Shown here piece by piece: positions 52,281 through 61,124 of a stretch of DNA of 64,000 nt. Position numbers and translations under genes: made by a program. This stretch comes from Pycnococcus provasolii (taxonomy: Eukaryota > Chlorophyta > Pseudoscourfieldiophyceae > Pseudoscourfieldiales > Pycnococcaceae). Position 1 is the stretch's first letter, and each line of letters begins with the position of its first letter. The notes under the pieces are model-generated. The model was not told where the DNA came from. It saw only the letters and a program-made list of their open reading frames with translations, and made no database searches. The stretch lies in NCBI GenBank assembly GCA_938743325.2, contig OW568883.1, forward strand, positions 434,001 through 498,000. The letters run 5' to 3'.

Positions 52281-52850
52281 TATAACGGGCAGTGCCCACT
52301 ATGAGGAGGTTATCACGTGATCCCCCTCTCTCGAGGGACCTCCCTTAGTATCCTCCGTGTAACCCAACCACTCTTAACTTTTACTTAAGGTGTGTCTACC
52401 GTAGGCTTGGCGGTCTTACGTGTAGTGAAAGAGGACGGCTTGAGCTCGCCGCCACACCTTCACCGGAAGCTCCTCGCACGCAGCACTCCCCGACCGCCGT
52501 CTTCGCAACCTTATGCCCTCCATCGGACGACGGACGGGTTCTTCTTTCTCAGGCTGTCAGGGGCTACTCAAAGTCCTAAACCTATCGTAACTCAACCAGG
52601 TATCAGGTATGATGTATGTAACTCGACCAGGCGTCCAGGCCTAACTATCGTAACTCAACCCCTAACCTACCTGACTTTCCCAACCCCCACCCCACCCCAA
52701 CCCCTAATAACTGACGCCTAACATAACACCGCGTGAAAAGGGAAAGCTTCTCGGGGGAACTTCTCGCACGGAGGTAACCGCCATACTTTTACTCCGTCAG
52801 CCACGCACACGAATCTGCGTATCTGTGCATCGGTGTAGTATATCATTATC
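52281..52850. other. LTR-like sequence and Rab7 promoter region
   Basis: Contains one TCACGTGA palindrome (52313-52320), a GTGTAAC and CTTAA-rich segment resembling the LTR at 56190-56519 in arrangement, and a C-rich stretch near 52680-52705. It probably includes a decayed LTR. Rab7 begins at its right end. Confidence 0.4.
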
Positions 52851-53483
52851 ATGTCGTCGTCCAGCCGCAAACGTACGCTTTTAAAAGTCATCATCCTAGG
52901 TGACTCCGGTGTCGGCAAAACGTCCCTGATGAACCAGTACGTCAACAAGAAGTTCAGTAACCAGTACAAAGCCACCATCGGCGCGGACTTTCTCACCAAG
53001 GAAGTGCAAGTGGACGACCGACTCGTGACGATGCAGATCTGGGATACCGCCGGACAGGAACGATTCCAAAGCCTAGGAGTCGCCTTCTACCGAGGTGCAG
53101 ACTGCTGCGTGCTCGTGTATGACGTGAACGTCGCCAAGACGTTCGAAAACCTCGACAACTGGCGTGAGGAGTTTTTGATTCAAGCAGGACCGAACGACCC
53201 GGACAGCTTCCCTTTCGTCGTGCTTGGCAACAAGATCGACTACGACAACGGAAACTCACGAGTCGTCAGCGAGAAGAAGGCAAAGTCGTGGTGCCAAAGC
53301 AAGGGAGGAATCCCGTACTTCGAAACCTCCGCCAAGGAGGATGTCAACGTCGAGAGCGCCTTCCGTGAAATTGCCCGTAACGCGCTCAAGAACGACAACG
53401 ACGACGACGTTTACATCCCTGACACCGTGGACGTGGGCGCGGCACGCACAGCCGCACCCACGAAGAGCTCGTCGTGCTGCTAA
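52851..53483 (+). CDS. RAB7: Rab7-type small GTPase
   Basis: 210 residues. Controls late-endosome and vacuole traffic and fusion on the cytosolic membrane face. The P-loop [10 protein letters not shown], switch region [42 protein letters not shown] and ETSAK motifs are all intact. The switch and interswitch sequence is the Rab7 signature. A C-terminal CC provides geranylgeranylation sites. The length is normal and there are no introns. Tail-to-tail with the mTERF-like gene. Confidence 0.96.
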   Translation: MSSSSRKRTLLKVIILGDSGVGKTSLMNQYVNKKFSNQYKATIGADFLTKEVQVDDRLVTMQIWDTAGQERFQSLGVAFYRGADCCVLVYDVNVAKTFENLDNWREEFLIQAGPNDPDSFPFVVLGNKIDYDNGNSRVVSEKKAKSWCQSKGGIPYFETSAKEDVNVESAFREIARNALKNDNDDDVYIPDTVDVGAARTAAPTKSSSCC

Positions 53484-53596
53484 GGGGAAACACTGTGACG
53501 TTTTCTTTTTTGTTTCAACGTGGAGCGTAAAAAAAAAAAAAATTCGGAAAAAAATAAACAAACAAAACAGAAACAAAACCGTTGTTACCTTGTGTG

Positions 53597-54205
53597 TTAG
53601 AAAACGTCGTCATCCTGCCACGCCTTGTAACCTGCACCTCCACCACCACCACCAACCACAAGCATGTTCTGAACGTCCATAGGAAGTCTGCTGAAGTCGT
53701 CGTTGGCGTTGAAGTGCTGTAGCCTGAGAAGCAGCTCTGGATTTTCCTCGACGATACCAAGAGCGTCGGCGGGACAGTAGTCGTCAGGACACAGCGACTC
53801 CAACTTCGAGATGGACTCGCTTACGACGTCCGCGACGTCAGGTAGCGTGAGCAGGCGTGGTTGTGCGGCGGCGACGTCAAGCACGTCCAGACCGGGCAGG
53901 AGAGTCTGCAGCTGCATGAGCCTCGTCGCGAACGCGCGTGGCGACACGTCGAGCAGTTCGGGACACCGCTCTACCATGGCGTGTGCGTCGTGTCCTGGCA
54001 TAAGTGCTTGCAGTCTTGCCGTCGCCGCCGCCTCTAAATTCGCGCGATCCACATCTGAATGCGACGCCGTCTCTTCGTCAGACGCCGCGGCGGCCGTTGC
54101 CGCACTGCACCTTCTCCTCGCAGGGGGGAATCCACGCGCACGACGTGCGTTGTATGCCGCCGCGCACCTGAAGGACGGGCGGACGGGCTGGGCACACGTC
54201 GCCAT
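53597..54205 (-). CDS. mTERF-like protein, probably plastid targeted
   Basis: 202 residues from the ATG at 54205 (MATCAQPVRPSF). The N-terminal ~50 residues are Ala/Arg/Ser-rich, as in a transit peptide. The mature part has three helical repeats with the pattern LQALMPG-D-...-VERCPELLDVS, LQTLLPGLDVLDVAAAQPRLL and LESLCP..ALGIVEENPELLLRL, the proline-containing repeat of the mTERF family of organellar nucleic-acid-binding proteins. It is shorter than typical mTERFs. A Gly run precedes the acidic end. mTERFs act in plastid or mitochondrial transcription, splicing or ribosome assembly; which applies here is unknown. Confidence 0.6.
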   Translation of the reverse strand: MATCAQPVRPSFRCAAAYNARRARGFPPARRRCSAATAAAASDEETASHSDVDRANLEAAATARLQALMPGHDAHAMVERCPELLDVSPRAFATRLMQLQTLLPGLDVLDVAAAQPRLLTLPDVADVVSESISKLESLCPDDYCPADALGIVEENPELLLRLQHFNANDDFSRLPMDVQNMLVVGGGGGGAGYKAWQDDDVF

Positions 54206-55162
54206 AATGTGCACTGACTGATCACGAGTGATGGGTCTGCTGATGGGGACCAAAGTCGCCCCGACCCAAAATTCGTCTCTGATTTTTTTGTTCGGGTCCC
54301 TTCTAGGTGGGTGGTCTCGGAAATCAGAAATCAGGAGAGCGCGTCACTCACTACTCATGTGAACTGAGAACTTGTCCTACGATTTTCCTACGCCTTCTCC
54401 ACCGGCCCCTTCTCCCGCCTTCCGGGTTACAAGTGCGCTTGCAGGATTTTTTTTGAGGCGTGGGTCGGGGTGGTGGCGGTCTTTTTGTCCTCGGCCTCTT
54501 GCGCTTTTCTCGGGATACGTTGTTGAAATGACGGATATAACGGAAGTTTTTGGCTAAAAAGGGCTGGTACGGCCACGTGCGAAGTGGCTTTGGGCAAGAC
54601 GAGAGCGTGTTCAAAGCGTTCGCCATCCAACGCGCCGAATGGACGGTCGACGGCATATCCGACATCACCGTTGTGTGTAGCTTTCTTGGACGGAAGCCGC
54701 TAATGCACCTTCTCGTTCTCCCGCGCGAGAACTTGTGGTGCAAACCCCTAACTGGCCCTGGGAAAATCTGGGACAACCACATTGCAAAAGTAGATAGGAA
54801 CTTCGTGTACCAAGCTATTCGCGGAGCCCTTACAGACAACGCCAAGCACCTTACGAAATCTATGGAGAAAAACGGTGTGTCATGCCCGGAGGGTGCACTG
54901 ATGTGTTTGATGTGTTTGGGGGTTAAGAGAATCCACGCGCCCAACGGTTGCGACAGGTGCTGTACTACTGCAATATTTCTGGAAGCTGTGAGGAGGTTGG
55001 CGCTATGGCAGGCCAGGAGCACACGCTCGACGAGCACGAGCTTAATGGCTCAGCGGACCGCAGGATGCTCAAGGGATCTGAACCGCCCGAGGAAATCGCG
55101 CACTGGCTGGGACGATTCTCAAGGACTGCGCAATACTCGTCGGCACGCAATGGCGTCCAGTC

Positions 55163-56134
55163 GTGAGCCCAACAACTGGCAAGCGCGGATCGAAACTGCG
55201 CGCGCAATTCGGAATGACAACATCAAACAGATCGTGCAAGATCTCACCGCACGTGAGAATCTCATCGCCTCTCGCGTTACACGCCCAGGTGGCCGCGTGT
55301 CGCAACCGTGGGTGCGTAGGCGTACCTTCGGGTGCACGCTCTCCTCTCACCAATGGAGGACCCTTCCCGTTCAACCACTGCAGCTCGCCGGAACTGACAG
55401 CTGTTGGTTTCGGGTTTGAATATGTTGAGAAACGCTGTCCAAACGTTACTGTAACCTATGCTCATTCACCAACGGGTCACGTCGACAACGACGGAAACTG
55501 CGCTACTGGCGGATCCGCGGCCAGCGAGGATGATATCCTTAAGCACAAGCCCCTGGACAGCCAGGAGGAGACACCGAACACGCTCTCTCCCGCCGCTGAC
55601 ACCGAGGAGGAGCTCCTCCATGTTTTCCTCACGATACCAGACCAGTATCCAGCGTCTACTCAATCGGCAAACGGCAGCCATACTATGCTTTTCGATAATT
55701 GCGCGGCCGTTTGCCTTACTAATGACCTCACCATGTTCGATCGCGCACCAACGCAGTCTAACGTCGTCATCGCGGGCGCCGTTCCTGACGCCGAGTCAAT
55801 TCGTGCATTGGTTGGGCCAGCAACCCTGCGCTTTACACAACGTGATGGCTCACTGGGACCTCCGATCTTGTTTGAGGACATGTATTATGTTCCTAATTCG
55901 GTCAAGATCATCAGCCGCAATGGGCTTCAGCGCAGATTACTGCCAACGCAACATGATCGTGACGCGCGTTGCCGCGACAGCTACGTTGACATGACGTCTT
56001 GGGATATTGCTATCAATAAGAAACATCTCTTAGACACAGTTGAAGCGGTACATACCCCAGACACTGCGCAAATCTTCGTACATGTGGCGATTAGACGTCA
56101 GACTGAACCTGCCGTCGCTGCAAGCCACCACTAA
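55163..56134 (+). pseudogene. Copia-type aspartic protease region of the degenerate element
   Basis: Open frame without a proper ATG. LFDNCAAVCLTNDLTMF corresponds to the copia protease active site, normally D-S/T-G-A-S-x-H-V-T-N-D. The Asp is kept but the following residues are N and C. FTQRDG and EDMYYVPN later match the protease's second half, up to the usual leucine-serine segment. The first ~90 codons are doubtful because the neighbouring frame looks more protein-like there. Confidence 0.65.
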
Positions 56135-56189
56135 TTGGGAATGGGATGATGAAGCGCGAACTCATGGGAGATGGGTCCGCGAGGAGGAG

Positions 56190-56519
56190 TGTTGGGGGAT
56201 GGAATAATTGGGGGTTATTCAGTTCTATGTTAAGGAATCACGTGATACCTCCTGAGGGATCACGTGGTACCCGAAAGGGCTGAATCACGTGATACCTGGA
56301 AGGGATCACGTGACCCCTTGGAAGAAAGAGGGAGCTCGGAGAAGCCTCCCTCCCCCACCTTGTAAGGGAAGGTGGGTTCCGTGGTGGAAACAACCACGTA
56401 CGGAGTTTATTATTGTTGTTAAGTGTTATCTCGTGTAACACTGACGACCTTAAGTTACCTTTAAGCTTATAACACTCCGTGGTCCTCTCCCTCCACGTAT
56501 TGGCCGGTGGTTTCCAACA
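56190..56519 (+). repeat. Long terminal repeat (330 bp)
   Basis: Starts TGTTGG directly after the purine-rich tract GAGGAGGAG and ends CCAACA, a perfect 6-bp terminal inverted repeat typical of LTRs. It contains the clustered CACGTG boxes. The matching 5' LTR was not seen. Confidence 0.75.
56238..56313 (+). promoter_or_regulatory. Four clustered TCACGTG(A/G) G-box/E-box palindromes
   Basis: Copies start at 56238, 56260, 56285 and 56306, spaced 21-25 bp, each in a partly repeated context ATCACGTGATACC. CACGTG is the core bound by bHLH and bZIP factors. It may be the LTR promoter control region. Confidence 0.55.
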
Positions 56520-56605
56520 CGGGCAGCAGAAAGAACTAAGAAGGGGGTCCGGATCCAACCTCATCCTGAAGGTGGAAAGTATCCCCCTGCGGGGCCGGGG
56601 GGAGC

Positions 56606-56626
56606 GGGGGGGGGGGGGGGGGGGGG
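56606..56626 (+). repeat. Poly-G tract of 21
   Basis: Uninterrupted G21 about 77 bp before the ferredoxin start codon. Confidence 0.9.
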
Positions 56627-56702
56627 CCACGTGGCTCGGAAGCGGGGGAGCAGTCGGAATGGATCGCCAAAAATCCCTCTCGCTCAATCATTCTCCGGAC
56701 GA

Positions 56703-57416
56703 ATGCCGCCGCCTGCTCCTCCTTCTTCTTCTTGTCGGATGAGTTGCTGTCGGCGGGTTGGCTCGGCTGGCTCGGTTGGCTCGGCTGGTACCATCTCGGT
56801 TTTTGGTCAGGCTCGGCTGGTACCTTTTGAGTTTCGACGTGCTCGGGCTAGGATTATGTCAGGTTTGGGTCAGTCTCAGGCTCGGTTCGTTGGATTAGGA
56901 GCACAGAGAGGAGGAGGAGGAGGAGGACCTTTGTCTTCATCGTCATCGACGTCTGTCTTATCGTCGTCGATGTCGTATTCTGCTCATTTGGTGAGGGTTG
57001 GTGGGCAGAGTCGTCGTCACGAAGTCATCACGCAAGGCACGAAGTCGAAGTCCTCGAAATCGAAGTCGAAGTCAAAAGGTGGAGGAGGCAACATGTACGC
57101 CGTGATCCTCGACGACCTGCTGAGAGAAGATGACGAACTGCCGACGGTGATCATGAAAGAATCGAAGAGACCGGAAGTTGTGCTATGCACTGGAAAAGCG
57201 TGCCAGAAAAAAGGGGATGCAGATGCGCTGCTCGGGATTCTATCCTGTGCAGCTAAAGCGCCAGACGCGCCGTTCTCTTTGCAGGGTACTTCCAAGTGTC
57301 TGAAAGAGTGCAAACACGCACCGTGCATGCGCGTCGGACAAGACCTCATATGTGGGACGGAGGCGCGCGCCTTTGTCGCGGCACTCAACCAGCACAATCG
57401 CCAAACGCGAAAGTAG
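56703..57416 (+). CDS. Thioredoxin-like [2Fe-2S] ferredoxin, probably organelle targeted
   Basis: 237 residues from the ATG at 56703; later in-frame ATGs (56739, 56853) are possible. The N-terminal ~130 residues are Ser/Gly/Arg-rich, suggesting a transit peptide, with a SKSKSSKSKSK run. The C-terminal ~85 residues form the thioredoxin-like ferredoxin fold: VVLCTGKACQKKGDADALL and TSKCLKECKHAPCMRVG place cysteines in the C-x4-C ... C-x8-C arrangement used for the 2Fe-2S cluster (as in NuoE-type and algal ferredoxins). A redox carrier role is likely; the partner is unknown. Converges on the GST-like gene. Confidence 0.8.
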   Translation: MPPPAPPSSSCRMSCCRRVGSAGSVGSAGTISVFGQARLVPFEFRRARARIMSGLGQSQARFVGLGAQRGGGGGGPLSSSSSTSVLSSSMSYSAHLVRVGGQSRRHEVITQGTKSKSSKSKSKSKGGGGNMYAVILDDLLREDDELPTVIMKESKRPEVVLCTGKACQKKGDADALLGILSCAAKAPDAPFSLQGTSKCLKECKHAPCMRVGQDLICGTEARAFVAALNQHNRQTRK

Positions 57417-57528
57417 CAAAAAAAAACCATGTCGCCTTTTGTAACAACAGAAAGTTTGTAACCAACCTTGTCGTTATTCGAACTTCACAAAGCTTTGTTT
57501 TAATAAACTTTACTCTATTATTACGCAT

Positions 57529-58473
57529 TCAAAGTTTGCCCGTGCAAGGCGTAGCATAGTCAAGGCGGTGCTTCCTGTATGTTTCCATACACACTTGCCC
57601 GATGCGCGTCTCGCGATAGCGCAGCACGTCCTCGCGCATGAGCGGCGGCAATCCTTGCAGGTCGAAGACATTCCTTCCGTAGAAAGGAATGGAGAACTCG
57701 GGTGGGCAAACGAGTGGTGCGGTCACAGACGCGAGGGCAATCAGCGCAGGTGTTGGCTTTCCATCTTCGGCGATACCAAACGTGTGAGTCTGTGTGTCCA
57801 CCATACGCTCGAGCTCCTTAAGTGCCTCGTCAAGCTGTTTTCGTTTTTTCTCGACGTACGCGTCCGAGCGCACCAAGCCCTTGTGTATGCGCTGGCGAAC
57901 CTGTTCGCGAAACGGCTTGATGCTGAAGAGAAGGCGCTGCCACCACGAAATTTCTGGCGCGAGGCAGAATACGCACATAGCCGCGTCTCCTGCGTCATCC
58001 TTGAGCAAATGGCTGTACACGATCGTTCTTGCCGCAGGTCCGACGACGTTGTCGAGCAACTCCTTGAGGTTGTCCGACACGGGTTCCACTCTTCTTATGT
58101 TCGCCGCCTTGCTTGCAACTTCCCAGCTGTTGATCGCGACGACTTCAAGGTCCTCTGAAGTGTTCCACCATCCTAATGAGCTTCTTTTCACACGAGCGAG
58201 CAGAGGCGTTTCGGTCAAGTTCTTCGCGCGAGCGCGTGCTCTTAGTTCGGGTATCGGCGAGAGCGCGGACATGGCGTGAATGCCTACCAAGTAGGCACGT
58301 TCCGTGAACGATCCGAATGAGGCGTCAGCACCCTCCTCACATGCTTCACAGCTGTGCATTGCCCACCGCGCGTGTTCGTTGTAGTGCGAAAACGGAATCG
58401 TAAACAGCACGTATTCGTCACCCGTTGAACATCCACCACCATGCCTGCCATTATGATTATTCACCAGTGCCAT
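57529..58473 (-). CDS. Glutathione S-transferase-like protein
   Basis: 314 residues from the ATG at 58473. The thioredoxin-fold start YVLFTIPFSHYNEHARWAMH is the usual GST N-terminus with a Ser where Ser/Cys-type GSTs have their active residue. LEVVAINSWEVASKA corresponds to the conserved gamma-glutamyl-binding 'NSWDIA' segment. A ~60-residue insertion separates them. The rest is helical, with LFSIKPFREQVRQRI and FPLC-like features. Substrate is unknown. Activity is plausible since the key motifs are present. Confidence 0.75.
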   Translation of the reverse strand: MALVNNHNGRHGGGCSTGDEYVLFTIPFSHYNEHARWAMHSCEACEEGADASFGSFTERAYLVGIHAMSALSPIPELRARARAKNLTETPLLARVKRSSLGWWNTSEDLEVVAINSWEVASKAANIRRVEPVSDNLKELLDNVVGPAARTIVYSHLLKDDAGDAAMCVFCLAPEISWWQRLLFSIKPFREQVRQRIHKGLVRSDAYVEKKRKQLDEALKELERMVDTQTHTFGIAEDGKPTPALIALASVTAPLVCPPEFSIPFYGRNVFDLQGLPPLMREDVLRYRETRIGQVCMETYRKHRLDYATPCTGKL

Positions 58474-58750
58474 CAATCACCCTTGTGACACACTACACTG
58501 ATGACATTGATGTGACGTAGAATGGGGATGTGATGTGATGCGAAAACACTTTTTCTCACTTGCCTCGACTTGCCGAGAAAAACTAAATCGGAGAACGGAT
58601 TTCCCCTGGGCGGGGGTGATTGCCATTTGCCACCTGTGCTTGCGTGGCTGATGGCGCCCGCGTCAATGGTGTTCGTCGACGCGGGTGTGTGACCAACGTG
58701 AATAGTAGTAATACAAAGCGTCGTGTGGTAGTAAATGTAACGTATTTACA

Positions 58751-59746
58751 CTACTGTACAGGCACCAAGTCCACGTTGCGCCCGTCCGGGTCGACGACCG
58801 TGCTCGCGCCCGCCTGGTTCACCGCGGCGGCGCGCAAGCCGACGTCGTCCACCGCGAGAACCATGCGGTCGAAGCGCGACGCCAAGACCTGCTCGCGCGA
58901 TACAGGACGGCGACGCAACTCGACGGCAAAATTTCCGTACGCCAAAAGCGCTCGCTCGTTGAGATCCGCCGACTCCTTCGGGTCCTCCGCCGCCTTCGGG
59001 CTCACGCCCGTTTGTTTCGATGAGGCAGCGGCGCTGCCGAGTGCGCGGTAGAACGCGGCAGTCCGTGCGACGTCGGGCGTGTAGAGAATGACGCGCGCGA
59101 CTGCGGCTTGCTTGGCGACTCCGCGCGCGAAGTACACGGGAGTGCCGCCCGCCGTCGCGACAGCGCAGCCTCGGTACGCGTCGCCTGCGCACCGCTCGCC
59201 GTTCAGCCGCGACACGCCCCGGTCACCCTCGCCGACGGCGAGTGCGCGCGCGCGAGGCGGATTAGGCGTCGCGACCACAATTCCGCCGAACGCATCCGAG
59301 GTGGTTGACGACGATGAGTTCAGCGCGTCTACGAAGCGCACTGCAGGTCCCTCGGCATCGTCACCGATTGCGCGCGCAAGCGCCGCCTTCGCCTTTTCTG
59401 GACTCGCGGCGCGGAGGATTATTGTTGCAGTAGTAGTTGCCGAAGGGCGCGTGGCGGCAAACGCTTGTTTCGTTCCCACTATCATACATGTCGTACATGA
59501 CATCGCCAGCAGAGCCGCACGCCTGCTTGCCTTCTCATGTAAGGCTCCGCCCACATCACGGAATCCATCCCCATGACCATCATCGTCATCAAGATCGTGG
59601 CAATCCACAAGATCGTGGCTTTTCTTCCAAAACGCCAAACAGGATACACGTCTGAAATGCTTCGAACTAGGATGAGTACCAACATGGTCTTGAAGACGAC
59701 TTGAAGGTATTACCAGACGTGCACGACACACCGAAGCGGATGACAT
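58751..59746 (-). CDS. Glyoxalase-like (VOC) protein with thylakoid-lumen Tat-type targeting
   Basis: 331 residues from the ATG at 59746 (MSSASVCRARL); the frame is open further upstream through AT-rich sequence. A transit peptide is followed by SRRAALLAM and a hydrophobic stretch ending QAFA, a twin-arginine lumen signal. Two vicinal-oxygen-chelate halves are visible: one earlier (ATTTATIILRAASPEKAKAAL...), the other VILYTPDVARTAAFYRALG with RMVLAVDDVGLRAAAV and VDPDGRNVDLVPV. Metal-ligand residues are not all evident, so catalysis is uncertain. Divergent from the SANT gene; the two share a ~190-bp spacer. Confidence 0.72.
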   Translation of the reverse strand: MSSASVCRARLVIPSSRLQDHVGTHPSSKHFRRVSCLAFWKKSHDLVDCHDLDDDDGHGDGFRDVGGALHEKASRRAALLAMSCTTCMIVGTKQAFAATRPSATTTATIILRAASPEKAKAALARAIGDDAEGPAVRFVDALNSSSSTTSDAFGGIVVATPNPPRARALAVGEGDRGVSRLNGERCAGDAYRGCAVATAGGTPVYFARGVAKQAAVARVILYTPDVARTAAFYRALGSAAASSKQTGVSPKAAEDPKESADLNERALLAYGNFAVELRRRPVSREQVLASRFDRMVLAVDDVGLRAAAVNQAGASTVVDPDGRNVDLVPVQ

Positions 59747-59936
59747 GAGCGGATGACAAAAGTACAAAAATAAATGCCAAACGTAAACCCTATTGTAGAA
59801 AACAGGAAAATAATAATTTACCACTCGACAAGGACGGATCCCCAACATAGGCAATTATTTAGGTGAATTAGTTTCCCGCCAGAAGACGCATTCCATTCCC
59901 CCCGGGGAAATCGAAATCATTCTCGATCCCACGATC

Positions 59937-60677
59937 ATGGCGGACGCGTCAGGTGCAGGGTACAAGGGCCCCCGTCTGGGTGACGCGGCGTCGCTGTGGA
60001 ACTTCACCACCGCACCTGGGTGGACCACCTCGGAAACGCTCATACTCCAGCACGCGCTACAGCACTTCGGTGTCGGACGATGGGTGCAAATCCTCGACAG
60101 CGACGTCCTGCCTGGAAAAACCATTCAGCAACTTAACGGACAAACGCAACGCCTGCTCGGGAAACAGTCACTCGCGGCGTACACAGGACTTAAGCTCGAC
60201 ATTGACAAGATTCGAGGGGATAACCAGGCGATGAAGGATGTCGAACGCAAAAACGGTCTAGTCATCAACTCGGGACCGAACCCCACGGCGGAGGCGAGGA
60301 AAAAGTGGCAGGCGGAGTCAAACGCCAAGTACAAACTGACGGAGGAACAGGTTGCGGAAAACGGACGCAAAATGAAGGAACTCGCCGCGCTCACGAGAGG
60401 CACCGAGAACGTCGACGCGGACAAAAACGAAAATAAGGCGAAATCACCAGAACAGGCACGCATCAGGACCATGACCTCGGACGTCGCCACACTCGACAAC
60501 GCGACGCGCGAACAGGTGATTCAAAAACTTGTCGCGCGCGCAAAAGACCTGCTTGAGAGGGTGATCAAGGCGCAGTCCTCAAGTGACGTGCAGAACGACA
60601 AGGCGGCGGGAAAGAAAAAGCTTGACGCCACACCCGACGTGGGACTCGCCGAAAATCGCAAGCGTGCACGCGTGTAG
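59937..60677 (+). CDS. SANT/Myb-like domain protein
   Basis: 246 residues from the ATG at 59937. Residues about 25-75 form a SANT/Myb-like repeat: WTTSETLILQHALQHFGVGRW, then GKTIQQLNGQTQRLLGKQ, with regularly spaced tryptophans. The remainder is helical and charged (KKWQAESNAKYKLTEEQ; TREQVIQKLVARAKDLLERV) and ends in a basic KRARV that may be a nuclear localisation signal. A single SANT unit suggests a chromatin or protein-interaction role rather than classical Myb DNA binding. No orthologue identified. Confidence 0.75.
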   Translation: MADASGAGYKGPRLGDAASLWNFTTAPGWTTSETLILQHALQHFGVGRWVQILDSDVLPGKTIQQLNGQTQRLLGKQSLAAYTGLKLDIDKIRGDNQAMKDVERKNGLVINSGPNPTAEARKKWQAESNAKYKLTEEQVAENGRKMKELAALTRGTENVDADKNENKAKSPEQARIRTMTSDVATLDNATREQVIQKLVARAKDLLERVIKAQSSSDVQNDKAAGKKKLDATPDVGLAENRKRARV

Positions 60678-61124
60678 CTCATTCCCAGCATACATACATA
60701 CATACATACATGCATAAATACATACATCCTCACCTCACGCGTCCTGCCTTCGACCACCTCCACCTTGGGCGTCACTCTCACCAAAACTGCGATAGGATGT
60801 TTGGTAATGGAGGGTATGGTTCCTTCCTCTTGGGGATACAATGTAATCAATTTACAGTTAACCATCAGTTTCAAATTTTGCGCACTCGACGTCGCGTGCG
60901 CGGTTTCGAAGGCTCAGCTTCTGCGTCGCCACCTGTGGATGGCGTGCTGGCCTTGTTGGCGTGGTCTCCAAGCAGACGCTCGAGAGCAGCTGGATTGCGG
61001 TTGTCATCGCCGTCGTCGGCGACGGCGACGAGGGCGGTGTTGAGTACACCGGCATTGATACATACATATTCAATTCTTTTGTTTTGCATTCACTACAAAT
61101 CTCAAAGAGATGGAGACTTTCTTT
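60678..61124. other. Intergenic region with CATA repeats
   Basis: About 450 bp between convergent genes. CATA tetramers repeat at 60690-60726. No gene recognised. Confidence 0.6.

Larger units (their letters stand above)
54541..56519 (+). mobile_element. Degenerate Ty1/copia-like element with 3' LTR
   Basis: A frame opening after a TAA at 54538 encodes an unrecognised globular-looking segment to about 54930, then Gag-like sequence in shifting frames (NWQARIETARAIRNDNIKQ near 55180-55240), then the protease frame ending 56134, then a purine-rich tract GAGGAGGAG and a 330-bp LTR. Integrase, RT and RNase H are absent, and no 5' LTR was found. The order Gag, protease, PPT, LTR fits a truncated or gag-protease-only copia-type element. 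Confidence 0.6.
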
